NCBI RefSeq assembly: GCF_963678635.1
Contig: NC_087065.1
Span: 69,506,956 to 69,566,955 of the forward strand
DNA from: Symsagittifera roscoffensis
Taxonomy: Eukaryota; Xenacoelomorpha; Acoela; Convolutidae
Length of the DNA: 60,000 bases
Direction of reading: 5' to 3'
Shown here: positions 36,462 through 48,057 of the stretch, piece after piece
How positions within the stretch are numbered: the stretch's first letter is position 1
Layout: the number at the start of each line of letters is the position of its first letter
Notes under the pieces: model-generated
The model's input: the letters and a program-made list of their open reading frames with translations, nothing else
The model's database searches: none
What the model was told of the DNA's origin: nothing
Made by a program: the position numbers and the translations under genes

Positions 36462-36899
36462 CATCAAGCCGACGGGACTTCAAGCCGAATCGTAAAATTA
36501 GGGACTTCAAGCTGAATATTTTCTTATAAAATTGTGAAATACGATAAATTTGAAAAATTTTATTGAAGATTTTCGGAATTTCATTATCTTTCTTCACTAC
36601 TTATTAGCGTTTTCATAAAGTTTAGGCCTCCAACTGATGTTTAGGAAAGTTGAAAAATAAAACACGGTTGAAGGCGTTTTTCATGTCTATAATGTATGCA
36701 TTTAAAATCCGGCTGATTTTATTAACGGATGCCAATCCCAAGTGATTCATTGTCATGAATTACGCTTTTTATGGACTAAACTTGCCTAAATTTTTCAAAA
36801 GCAACGTTTTACAGATGAAAAAATTGTAATTTGAGGTGCTTGTAAAGTTGAAATTTCGGCCTGAAGTCCCTTCGATTTGAATTCCCGTCGGCCTGATGT
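36462..36899. repeat. Foldback element with terminal inverted repeats (438 bp)
   Basis: The left end (36462-36478) and right end (36883-36899) are inverted copies over 17 bp with one mismatch. A second inverted pair lies just inside (36501-36521 and 36851-36871). No coding frame is present. It is probably a non-autonomous DNA element or MITE; a target-site duplication is not clear. Confidence 0.55.
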
Positions 36900-37108
36900 C
36901 CTCCACCATTAGTAAACCCCACCGGTCAGCATTATAGCACTGAAAAATGTTTGTAAGTAAAATGATGTAAAAACAGTCTCTGTTAATTATATTGCTCGCT
37001 TAATTGCTTTTTAGGCGTTTTTGTGTGTGGATACTTTGTTGATTTGAGTTTACTTTAAGTATTTTCTTCAAGTGAGTTTGCATTTTAAAGATAGATTTAT
37101 GAATTGTG

Positions 37109-38656
37109 ATGGCATTAAATACAATCAGGTATTTCCAGCCTCTTCTAAGCGTAGAGATTTTTTTCAATCAACTCAAAGCCGAGTACGACACTTCAAAGGG
37201 TTTTTATACTCTGAATGTCGGAAGTAGCGATTCGGATGCAGACAGTTTCGACGAAATGTCGCCCTCAGCGAAACGTACAAGTAGTCACAAAATTGAATTC
37301 CGAAATAGAAGATTTTCGAATTCCTCGTCAGGTTACCGCTCTCATACGAGCGACGCAGACAGTGGGGAACAAGAATCAGAAGATTCTAGCAGTGTCAATA
37401 CCGATAATGATTCGACTGACGATGAAATATCAGAAAGCGAGTGTTCGATTATCGAGTCCGAGGGCTCGCCATGGAAGCCTAATATGAATGGGTCAGGGTT
37501 CCAGAGAGGCGGAGTTGAGAGTTCGAAGAAGCGAAGAAATTCTGAGAGGAAGCTTAGATTTCTAAATCAGCGCAAAAGAACGGCGGATCCAATTGACACT
37601 GACAGTGATTGTTCAGAAACTGTCGGAATCAAAAAAGCTTCGCGTCCTAAAAGAACACGAAGAGTTTTGTCATCTAGCTCAGAAAATGAATCAATAAGTC
37701 CGCAGAGAAGCTTTGGAAGAAATATATCGAAACAAGTTTTGGCTCCAAAGAGAGAGTTTGCTTTTCAAAGCAGTTTAGTATGTGGATTCTGTAATAAATT
37801 TTTTAGTAGGGAATCTGCTTTAAAAGGTCACCTGCTGTTATGTTCTGCTTTGAAAGAAAACGAAAGTCCTGGTAAGTCAAGTACTTGTTCCTTTGACATA
37901 TCGCCTGTTAAAAGGCGTTTAAAGCGTCCGGAATATTTCAAGATACCAAAGACACATCTCGATAATTTAGATTCAAATATCCCAAGTAATGATAATGAAA
38001 ATGCTTCCAACTCGCAATTGGATATAAACAGAACTGATAAACTTGTTGATAACGCTAGCCAACAAATTGAAGTTTCATTTTTGAGCAGATCAATACCAAG
38101 TGATGAAGATGATGAAAATGGAACCGTTGATGGAATATTCAAGATCCTCAATCAACCATCGGACGCAGGAGAGAAACAATTAGAGAATCCCAGTGATTTG
38201 AATTTTATCAATTTAGAATGTTCACAACAGCATCAAAACTCAGCTCTAAAAAGTAGTTTTAGCAATGATTGTAAAAGTAGCGATAGAGGAGCCGCACATC
38301 AAAGGTGCCCACTTTGTAAAATGCAATTGCGGACGGGCCTAGAATTTGATCTCCACATGGTCGCCCATTTGGACAAGGCTTATATTGGAACTGAAACCAA
38401 AAAGCGCAAATTGCGAAATGCGAACTCGTTTGAAAACCTCAAAGAAGAAACAGACAATTCTTGGTACTCCAGTTTTCTGAAGATGTCGAATTCCACACAA
38501 AAGGCCAACTGTAGCCGAGAGTTGTCACGACTCAGCGACAAAAATTCTAAATTCCAGCCGCTTCTTGTAGTCGAAGAGCTGAAATGCTCTCATTGCGACA
38601 AAACATTTCACAGAAAAGCTGCATTTGAGGCACATTCAAAGTGTCATGATGATTGA
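37109..38656 (+). CDS. C2H2-type zinc-finger protein (host gene)
   Basis: The single-exon frame starts at ATG 37109, codes for 515 residues and ends TGA 38654-38656. The N-terminal 220 residues are low-complexity, rich in S, E, D, R and K (SDSDADSFD; SSSENESISP). Finger 1 (CGFCNKFF...HLLLC) is C2HC, with a final Cys. Finger 2 (CPLC..HMVAH) and finger 3 (CSHC..HSKCH) are canonical CX2CX12HX3H. Basic KRKLR and KRR stretches may direct nuclear import. A DNA- or RNA-binding nuclear role is likely; the target is unknown. It has the look of a host gene and not of the mobile elements around it. ACAATCAG/GTATTT just after the ATG could also be a splice donor, so the true N-terminus is uncertain. Confidence 0.75.
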   Translation: MALNTIRYFQPLLSVEIFFNQLKAEYDTSKGFYTLNVGSSDSDADSFDEMSPSAKRTSSHKIEFRNRRFSNSSSGYRSHTSDADSGEQESEDSSSVNTDNDSTDDEISESECSIIESEGSPWKPNMNGSGFQRGGVESSKKRRNSERKLRFLNQRKRTADPIDTDSDCSETVGIKKASRPKRTRRVLSSSSENESISPQRSFGRNISKQVLAPKREFAFQSSLVCGFCNKFFSRESALKGHLLLCSALKENESPGKSSTCSFDISPVKRRLKRPEYFKIPKTHLDNLDSNIPSNDNENASNSQLDINRTDKLVDNASQQIEVSFLSRSIPSDEDDENGTVDGIFKILNQPSDAGEKQLENPSDLNFINLECSQQHQNSALKSSFSNDCKSSDRGAAHQRCPLCKMQLRTGLEFDLHMVAHLDKAYIGTETKKRKLRNANSFENLKEETDNSWYSSFLKMSNSTQKANCSRELSRLSDKNSKFQPLLVVEELKCSHCDKTFHRKAAFEAHSKCHDD

Positions 38657-38686
38657 TTTAACCGAAGAAGAGCTAACGATGCTGTC

Positions 38687-38692
38687 AATAAA
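38687..38692 (+). terminator. Polyadenylation signal of the zinc-finger gene
   Basis: AATAAA lies 31 bp after the stop codon and is followed by AAAACGCAACC. The position suits a short 3' UTR. Confidence 0.5.
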
Positions 38693-40074
38693 AAACGCAA
38701 CCCAACCCGTCACTGATGTATTTCCTCATTAATAAATCTTTGCTATTACAGTTTTGACAATGCTTCGATTTCCGTCTTGTGCAGTACTTGTTTAGTGCAA
38801 TTATCTCAAGTTGAACAACAATGTTAAACAACCTGCAAATACTTAAGTCCATGTCTAGGTTGTTTTCAATTAATATTATTTTGAAAAAGTTCGATTGAAG
38901 TTTTACATAATATTTCACATTGATAAGGGTGTTGTTGAACATGAGTGTATTTTTATTCATCAACTTCAAAATCTTGATATGTTGCCGACCAATTAAATAT
39001 TTGTTTTAGCAGCTAGAGAAATACGTTTATTGTGAAATTTGATTTTGCATCGACGTTCGTAACTAAATTCAATTTTTTAGTGGTTTATGTCGGGTTGCAA
39101 AAGCAAGCAAACAGTATTTTCTGATAATTCTCGAAGTGAAATCGTCCATTATTGACTAGCTCAAAAGAGCTTCATAGGGGTAATTTGTGGTATCATGTTG
39201 AAGTTCTATGGTCGTGATTCTGATTCCAAAAAATCTTATTAATTGTCAGTCGAGAACGTTTTTTCTTCCGATTTTTCGTCCAAAAAATGATGAAAATGAA
39301 TTTAAATCAGATTACATCCAATTTCATTTTACTGCATGGTTTTCGCTATTTTAGCAGTGATTGCCTCTAATTCTGCAGTTTTTGCCTAATTTAATCGACC
39401 TTCAATTTACATAATCAACAAGAAACTTGAAAAATAAGGAGTTTCCCGCATCCAAGTTTTGGCGTAAGGAATCGATTGACGCGGATTTTTATGATGATTT
39501 TTTGACAATTATAAATGATGACAATTACCAAAATTGGGATAGGTCGTGATATTTTCCAAGAGACTACAATCTCTTATAATCCATATTCTTTGCTTGTATT
39601 TTCTACAGAAAACCTTTTATAACCGAATATAACCGTCATGTTTTTGAAATAGTATAATCTCTTATGATCAATTATAATTGATTTTTGTTTCTTCAGAAAA
39701 CGCCTTATAATCCATTATAAAGGATTTAAGTTCCTGATTTGATTTAAAAAAGATTTGTCGAAAACTGAATTAAAATAAATAAAAAAACATGACTGTAATT
39801 ATCACTTAAAAAATTGTCTATAAAAACATGACTATAAATATCAGACACACAACTCACTCTTTTGTCAGAGAGATAGGCTGAGAAAGGCGGTTTAATGAAA
39901 GCTCCAGAAGTTGGGTTCCAGAAGAAGCCAGTTTTTCTTTGAAGTTGGGTTGGATACGTGCTAGAAGGTTGATTCAGGCGAAAAGGTTTGAAGCGTTGGG
40001 TGCCTCTAGCCGGAGGTTGGCGTAGGTGAAAAACGAAAATTGTAACAAACATAAAACAAATTGATACACAGAAC
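38693..40074. other. AT-rich intergenic region
   Basis: No gene is supported. Around 39560-39730 several TTATAATC/TTATAACC words recur (short direct and inverted copies), but they do not form a clear unit. Confidence 0.5.
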
Positions 40075-40675
40075 TACGCAAACTGACAGCCCTTGACCTC
40101 AAAAATTTCGTCTGAAATCGACGCCTATATGCCTCCATCAAACGATCACGCTCCAACCGGTAACTTTCCCTCACCTCCCAACGAACGGAAACACCAATTG
40201 ACATGTGACTGGCAACCCCTACCCTCAAAATTTTGACGCCCGAACGTCCTCTCCTTATTCTTACTCCTACATCGGCGACGCCGACAAAAAAGGAAAGCGC
40301 AAATCGACTCGGCGACAATTAAGCGCAAACTGACAACCCCTACCCCCGAAATTTTCGTCTATGAAATCCGAAGCCTATACGCCCCATTCAAAAAAGGACA
40401 TTCACAAAAAAAGACCTGCCCTCAAGCCGCCGTATCCTTCTCGCCCCCCCCCCCCCCAAATGCAAATCGACCCATGAGAGGTACTTAAATTGACAGCCCC
40501 TAGTCCCGAAGAAATTTGACGCCTATATCAACCCCTCCCTAATCCTAGCCGTACATCGACTACCCATCCGTCCACCAAAAAAAAACGGTAAAGAAATCCG
40601 ACTTGCAAAAACTACGCAAACTGAAAAACCCTACCCCCAAAAATTTAATGCCTATATCATCCGTCCTATATGCAA
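40075..40675. repeat. Degenerate tandem repeat, about 120-160 bp per unit, five copies
   Basis: Each copy carries the phrase AACTGACA-(G/A)CCCCTACCC, then an AAATTT block, then GACGCCTATAT. Copies start near 40077, 40207, 40328, 40490 and 40619. A run of 14 C follows CG at 40446. Confidence 0.55.
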
Positions 40676-40764
40676 GTTTCACAAATTTGTTAACAACCTG
40701 AAATTCTTTTCAGCACTAAATGCATTATTGGGTTTTGTTTTAACGAAATGAGATTCTGAAATTT

Positions 40765-41270
40765 GCAAATCAACAAGCTATAGTTTTTTAACAGTTTATT
40801 AGCAGATGAACAGAGGATAATAGCAGGTATCGACAGAAGAGAAAAGAAATAAAAGTTGAATAAGGCAGGTTTGTCAATAAAAGCTAGTTTTTCCTGCTAG
40901 CAGGAAATTTTGAATTGAATCTTATTTATGGTTTTTTAATTATATGCAATCGATGATAATTTCAAAACTTTTGAACAAAATGAATTAGTTTTAACTCAAG
41001 TGTCATTGCATGACAAGAGTATACGCAAGAGTTTGTAAAAGCAACAAGCTCAAACTCTTCAACTGCTTCTTAGCGAATGAACAAAAGGTAGCAGCAGGTA
41101 TCAACAGAGCAACATCATACAATAGATGACAATTTTGATAAAATTTGAAAGTAATTCTTGTCTTCACTCGAACGTCATCGTTTAAGACATCATATAAGCA
41201 CAAAATTGTAAATCAACAAGCGTTTACTCTTCAACAGTGTTTCAGCGAATGAACAGATGGTAAAAGCAAG
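40765..41270. repeat. Degenerate dispersed repeat, three copies
   Basis: The block AATCAACAAGC..., then TTCAACAG, then AGCGAATGAACA(G)A-GGTA, recurs starting near 40767, 41040 and 41207. Copies are about 80 bp with unequal spacers. Confidence 0.5.
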
Positions 41271-41655
41271 TTCCAATAAAAACTAATTAAATTGATAGCT
41301 AGTTACGACACTTCTGCCAGTCACGGTTTGTCTTTCTGCTAACAGGAAATTTTTTTGAAATGCAGTTTTTCTACGGTTTTTGTTTTTCATCATTTAGATA
41401 ACTCTTTTACTCCCTCAATAGACTATCTCGCGCCTTAGCTATTTCCTTAGTAAGCTTTTAGATTTTCCTCGTCGGTGATTTTGCTTCACCGACGTTTGAA
41501 GCTTTCTTTTGTCGCCTTGATTGAGTACGGGTTGATTGAGTACTTCATACAGATGCATTCTTGAACTAATTTAAACAATTTTAATTTTTTTTTCAACTAT
41601 TTTTGCTGTTCGAGAAATTTAGGTCCAAGTTAGGCCCCACTAATAAAAATTGGTT
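41271..41655. other. Intergenic region before the 0.96-kb repeats
   Basis: No gene is supported. A short GTCGGTGATTTTG / CACCGACG inverted pair at about 41471-41495 is the only structure I noted. Confidence 0.4.
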
Positions 41656-44554
41656 GTAGTTAAAAAGTGCAGCAGCTGTCAAAACAATAAAATCATAGTA
41701 TGTTGAAGCTAGTATTTTACCGTAAAACAGAATCAAACTATACAATTCAGCGAGGCAAAGATATGTGTGATAAACATTCCCAATTTTTTCCCGCTCCTCA
41801 TCGAATGCTGGTCTACAATGCCCTTCAGAGCCTTTTTCGGGGAGATTATGTGAGAACTTTATTTCGTCATCAGACCGGATTATGTGCCCGATTTTGCGAC
41901 CATACTTCCTCATGCTTACAGCACTCATATTTACTAAGTTGTTGTCCCCAATCCTTTCCACTTGCCCGTAGTCCGTCTCTGTTGCAGATTTTTCAGTCAT
42001 TATTTCCTAATGTCGACCTATGTGAAGAAAACCTACGTATGCGAATTCAAAAAAATATTTCATTTCCTTAAGGGTTCAAATCCAGAGAAACTGGTTTTGA
42101 ATCTTTACCTTGAGTGCTTTCATTACAGTACCACAAAAGCTCAGAACGAATATTGAATCTTATCATTAATTTTATCTGAGATTTAACCATGGTTTAAAAG
42201 CATTTTTTCTATTACTCTCACTGAAGTGTCTTTTCTTAACATTACCCAAATGTTGAAAATTAAGAGCTGCAGATTTTCCTAGACTCTCAGCCGAAATACT
42301 CATTCAAGTTGCCGAATTATCCTTATTTTGGGCAGCTGACGTCATAGAGTAAACTCCTGTAAGAAAATCATTTGCAGTCACCAACGATAATTGTATCTGT
42401 CCTCAAAACTATTTATATACTAAAAACGCAACCTAATTTGCCTGCTCTCCTAGGTTATCTTCTTTATGCTGTGCTCTGGAGTTTGAAATTTGACCATTAG
42501 AATCAGAGTGAAAAATTTGCGCGTCGTTTTATGGAATTGGACCCAGACGGTTGAGCTTTGGAGCCGTCAGGAAAATCAATTTCGTGGTCAATATTGTCAT
42601 TTCCGCACAACAGCCTCGTCAATTCGCACAGAAGCTGTAGTTAAAAAGTGCAGCAGCTGTCAAAACAATAAAATCATAGTATGTTGAAGCTAGTATTTTA
42701 CCGTAAAATAGAATCAAACTATACAATTCAGCGAGGCAAAGATATGTGTGATAAACATTCCCAATTTTTTCCGCTCCTCATCGAATGCTGGTCTACAATG
42801 CCCTTCAGAGCCTTTTTCGGGGAGATTATGTGAGAACTTTATTTCGTCATCAGACCGGATTATGTGCCCGATTTTGCGACCATACTTCCTCATGCTTACA
42901 GCACTCATATTTACTAAGTTGTTGTCCCCAATCCTTACCACTTGCCCGTAGTCCGTCTCTGTTGCAGATTTTTCAGTCATTATTTCCTAATGTCGACCTA
43001 TGTGAAGAAAACCTACGTATGCGAATTCAAAAAAATATTTCATTTCCTTAAGGGTTCAAATCCAAAGAAACTGGTTTTGAATCTTTACCTTGAGTGCTTT
43101 CATTACATTACCACAAAAGCTCAGAACGAATATTGAATCTTATCATTAATTTTATCTGAGATTTAACCATGGTTTAAAAGCATTTTTTCTATTACTCTCA
43201 CTGACGTGTCTTTTCTTGACATTACCCAAATGTTGAAAATTAAGAGCTGCAGATTTTCCTAGACTCTCAGCCGAAATACTCATTCAAGTTGCCGAATTAT
43301 CCTTATTTTGGGCGGCTTATTTTGCTTATTTGCAGTCACCAACGATAATTGTATCTGTCCTCAAAACTATTTATATACTAAAAACGCAACCTAATTTGCC
43401 TGCTCTCCTAGGTTATCTTCTTTATGCTGTGCTCTGGAGTTTGAAATTTGACCATTAGAATCAGAGTGAAAAATTTGCGCGTCGTTTTATGGAATTGGAC
43501 CCAGACGGTTGAGCTTTGGAGCCGTCAGGAAAATCAATTTCGTGGTCAATATTGTCATTTCCGCACAACAGCCTCGTCAATTCGCACAGAAGCTGTAGTT
43601 AAAAAGTGCAGCAGCTGTCAAAACAATAAAATCATAGTATGTTGAAGCTAGTATTTTACCGTAAAATAGAATCAAACTATACAATTCAGCGAGGCAAAGA
43701 TATGTGTGATAAACATTCCCAATTTTTTCCCGCTCCTCATCGAATGCTGGTCTACAATGCCCTTCAGAGCCTTTTTCGGGGAGATTATGTGAGAACTTTA
43801 TTTCGTCATCAGACCGGATTATGTGCCCGATTTTGCGACCATACTTCCTCATGCTTACAGCACTCATATTTACTAAGTTGTTGTCCCCAATCCTTACCAC
43901 TTGCCCGTAGTCCGTCTCTGTTGCAGATTTTTCAGTCATTATTTCCTAATGTCGACCTATGTGAAGAAAACCTACGTATGCGAATTCAAAAAAATATTTC
44001 ATTTCCTTAAGGGTTCAAATCCAGAGAAACTGGTTTTGAATCTTTACCTTGAGTGCTTTCATTACATTACCACAAAAGCTCAGAACGAATATTGAATCTT
44101 ATCATTAATTTTATCTGAGATTTAACCATGGTTTAAAAGCATTTTTTCTATTACTCTCACTGACGTGTCTTTTCTTGACATTACCCAAATGTTGAAAATT
44201 AAGAGCTGCAGATTTTCCTAGACTCTCAGCCGAAATACTCATTCAAGTTGCCGAATTATCCTTATTTTGGGCGGCTTATTTTGCTTATTTGCAGTCACCA
44301 ACGATAATTGTATCTGTCCTCAAAACTATTTATATACTAAAAACGCAACCTAATTTGCCTGCTCTCCTAGGTTATCTTCTTTATGCTGTGCTCTGGAGTT
44401 TGAAATTTGACCATTAGAATCAGAGTGAAAAATTTGCGCGTCGTTTTATGGAATTGGACCCAGACGGTTGAGCTTTGGAGCCGTCAGGAAAATCAATTTC
44501 GTGGTCAATATTGTCATTTCCGCACAACAGCCTCGTCAATTCGCACAGAAGCTG
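41656..44554. repeat. Three near-identical tandem copies of a 0.96-kb unit
   Basis: Copies are 41656-42636 (981 bp), 42637-43594 (958) and 43595-44554 (960). Copy 1 differs mainly in a short segment near 42335-42380; copies 2 and 3 share GGCGGCTTATTTTGC there. Copies 1 and 3 keep a minus-strand frame of about 120-135 residues (MTEKSATETDYGQV...) that copy 2 breaks by losing one C in a C run at 42772. I recognise no protein family in it, and a plus-strand frame of 123 residues overlaps it. The near identity means recent duplication. Confidence 0.85.
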
Positions 44555-47500
44555 GTTATAAAATTGCTTATTCTAAGGAAATCATTTTACCTTGTGTCAA
44601 AAATCGAAGTCAAGTTATGTAAGTTAAGACTTAACAAGTTTTGTACCTCTTGAAATTCGTTTTAGTTATTGGGAGTCACAGTAGTTTCATAGCATGCAGA
44701 TTTTCTTACTGCAAGAGGCAACAGACCAGAATGCACCATGAGACTCCTAGTATTGTCTACCAATGGAATTTTCAGTGGTTCCCGGTACGGTGAATGACTT
44801 CTTGCTCCTCGTCTGCTTCAAGGTTTTGACATTTAAATGAGTATTTTTATAAATTTTTGCTGAGCAGGGTTTTTCTTTTTATCACAACTCTAATTGTCTA
44901 CTGCCTAGATTTAAAACAGAAAAAGCTTCCATTTTCTCGGAAAAACTTATCTTCAAAAATTTTTTACTTCATATTTTTCTCTGTTCGGTGGTTGCTTTGA
45001 TTGAATCAAAGAGAATAAAAAGACGACCTGTACTCTGGTCAGCTTAGCAAAACAAGGCGAAGTAAAGATGCGACCGATGATACCTTTTGCCCATTCTATC
45101 GCATCTCGCTCATCGCGATCTGCAGGATCTTAACCTCACTCGTTTTATGGAATTGCGCGTAACCGAGCGTCGTTTTATGGAATTGGACCCAGACGGTTGA
45201 GCTTTGGTGACGCCAGGAAAATCGATTTCGTGGTCAATATTGTCATTTCCGCACAACAGCCTCGTCGATTTGCACAGAAGCTGGTTAAAAAATTGATTAT
45301 TCTAAGAAAATCAATTTACCTTGTGTCAAAAATCGAAGTCAAGTTATCTAAGTTAAGACTTAACAAGTTTTGTACCTCTTGAAGCTCGTTTTAAATATTG
45401 GGAGACACAGTAGTTTCATAGCATGCCGATTTGCTTACTGCAAGAGGCAACAGACCAGAATGCACCATGATACTCCTAGCAAAGTCTACCAATGGAATTT
45501 TCAGTGGTTCCCGGTACGGTGAATGACTTCAGCTTCTGGCACCCATCTCTTCGGACACCTTTTTCTACACGAACCTTCAGCTTCTGGCACCCATTTCTTC
45601 AGACACCTTTTTCTCCTACACGAACATTCAGCTTCTGGCTTCCAACTCTTCGGGCACCTTTTTCTCCTACACGAACTTTCAGCTAATGGCACCCATCTCT
45701 TCAGATACCTTTTTATCCTACACGAACCTTCAGCTTCTGGCACCCATTTCTTCAAACACCTTTTTCTCCTACACGAACCTTCCGCTTCTGGCACCCAACT
45801 CTTCATTTACCTTTTTCTCCTACACGAACCTTCAGCTTTTGGCACCCAACTTTTCAGATACCTTTTTCTCCTACACGAACCTTCAGCTTCTGGCACCCAT
45901 CTCTTCAAACACCTTTTTCTCCTACACGAACCTTCAGCTGCTGGCACCCATCTCTTCAGACACCTTTTTCTCCTACACGAACCTTCAGCTTCTGGCACCC
46001 ATCTCTTCAGACACCTTTTTCTCCTACACGAACCTTCCGCTTCTGGCACCCAACTCTTCAGGCACCTTTTTCTCCTACACGAACCTTCAGCTTTTGGCAC
46101 CCAACTCTTCAGATACCTTTTTCTCCTACACGAACCTTCAGCTTATGGCACCCATCTCTTCAGATACCTTTTTCTCCTACACGAACCTTCAGCTTCTGGC
46201 ACCCATCTCTTCAGACACCTTTTTCTCCTACACGAACCTTCCGCTTCTGGCACCCAACACTTCAGATACCTTTTTCTCCTACACGAACCTTCAGCTTTTG
46301 GCACGCAACACATATTGTCATTTCCGCACAACAGCGTCGTCACTTCGCACAGAAGCTGGTTAAAAGATTGATTATTCTAAGAAAATCAATTTACCTTGTG
46401 TCAAAAATCGAAGTCAAGTTATCTAATTTAAGACTTAACAAGTTTTGTACCTCTTGAAGCTCGTTTTGATTATTGGGAGTCACAGTAGTTTCATAGCATG
46501 CAGATTTGCTTACTGCGAGAGGCAAAAGAACAGAATGCACCATGATACTCCTAGTAGTGTCTACCAATGGAATTTTCCCGGTTTGGTGAATGACTTCTTG
46601 CTCTTCGTCTGCTTCAAGGTTTTGACACTAAAATGAGTGTTTTTTAAATTTTTGCTGAGCAGGGTTTTTCTTTTTATCACAACTCTAATTGTCTACTGCC
46701 TAGATTTAAAACAGAAAAAGCTTCCATTTTCTGAGAAAAATTTATCTTCAAAATTTTTTCACCTCATGTTTTTCTCTGTTCGGTGGTTGCTTTGATTGAA
46801 TCAGAGAGAATAAAAAGAGGACCTGTACTCTGGTCAGCTTAGTAAAACAGGGCGAAGTAGAGATACGACCGATTTTCCCTTTTGCCCATTCTATTGCCTC
46901 TCGCTCGTCGCGATCTGCAGGATTCTTAACCTTGCTCGTTTTATGGTATTGCGTGTAACCGCATGTCGTTTTATGGAATTGGAACCTGACGGTTGAGCTT
47001 TGGGGATGTCATGAAAAACGAAATCGTGGCCAATTTTGTCATTTCCGCTCGAAAGTCTGGCCAATTCGCACAGAAGCTGGTTAAAAAATTGATTTTTCAA
47101 AGAAAATCAATTTACCTTGTTTCAAAAACCGAAGTCAAATTATGAAAGTTAAGATTTAACAAGTTTTGTACCTCTTGAATTTCGTTGTAATTATTGGAAG
47201 TCACAGTAGTTTCAGAGAGTGCAGAATTGTTTACTGCATGAGGCAACAGACCAGAATACACCATGATTCTCCTAGTAGTGTCTACCAATGGAGTTTTCAG
47301 TGGTTTCCGGTACGGTGAAAGTTCGACTTCTTGCTCCTCGTCTGCTTCAAGGTAATGACATTCAAATGAAAGCGTTTTATAAATGCTGAGTAGGTTTTTT
47401 CTTTATCGCAACTCTAATTATGTCTCCTGCCTAGAATTTTAAAAAAAACTTTATTACCTGATAAAAAATTTCTGAAAAAATTTTGCCTCTTCATGTTCTT

Positions 47501-48057
47501 TCTCTGTTCGATGGTTGCTTTGAATCAATTAGGGAGAACAAAAAGGGGACCTGTACTCTGGTCAGCTTGATAAAACAGTGCGAAGTAAAGATGTGACAGA
47601 TGTTCCCTTTTGCCCATTCTAATGCCTCTCGATCGTCGCGATGTACAGGATCCGTAACCCTGCTAACTGATTTAGTGTTTTGAGACATATAGCTTAATTT
47701 TTTTCGAAGATTTCAAGACTGAAGCAGAAAAAAGTTGTTGATTCAATAAGCGTTTCACCTTTAGAAAATTTCGAGATATTTAACTGATAGATAACTGATA
47801 CGGGAACACCAATTAGTCTACCGTAGACAGGGAAGTGAATGAATAAATAAGTATTTCACATAAAAAGGTCGGAAGCTTTTGAGATATTAGCAGAAAAACT
47901 GGCGGTGGAAAAAACCAGACTGCGATTCTATTGTAGCTGGGAAATAAACCTTCAAAATATTCTTTCAATTTTTACAAATTTTCACAAGCGGTTTGAGTTA
48001 GGCGTCTAAAAACTGACGTTGGAAGTATCTGTTTCTCATTCTTGTGGTAACTGGAAC
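44552..48057. repeat. Four diverged copies of a ~0.73-kb unit, one interrupted by minisatellite
   Basis: Copies start at CTGGTTA-AAAATTG near 44552, 45281, 46356 and 47077. Shared landmarks are CATAGCATGC (44690, 45420, 46493), TCTACCAATGG and GACCTGTACTCTGGTCAGC (45025, 46820, 47550). Their tail (CGTTTTATGGAATTGGA...) is also the tail of the 0.96-kb unit. The second copy breaks at GAATGACTTC, where the first minisatellite block sits. No coding function is supported. Confidence 0.75.
45529..46308. repeat. 51-bp minisatellite, block 1 (about 15 units)
   Basis: Units begin CTTCAGCTTCTGGCACCC and end TTTCTCCTACACGAAC. The block starts right after GGTGAATGACTT and ends at GCACGCAACACATATTGTC, inside a copy of the 0.73-kb repeat. 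Because 51 is divisible by three, frames stay open on both strands; I do not call these genes. Confidence 0.9.

Noticed and set aside
37106-37111. GTG start for the zinc-finger protein
   Set aside because: An ATG follows directly at 37109 and eukaryotic initiation at GTG is rare, so ATG is used.
39560-39730. Short TTATAATC words as a satellite
   Set aside because: Spacing is irregular and copies are too short and AT-rich to exceed what composition would give.
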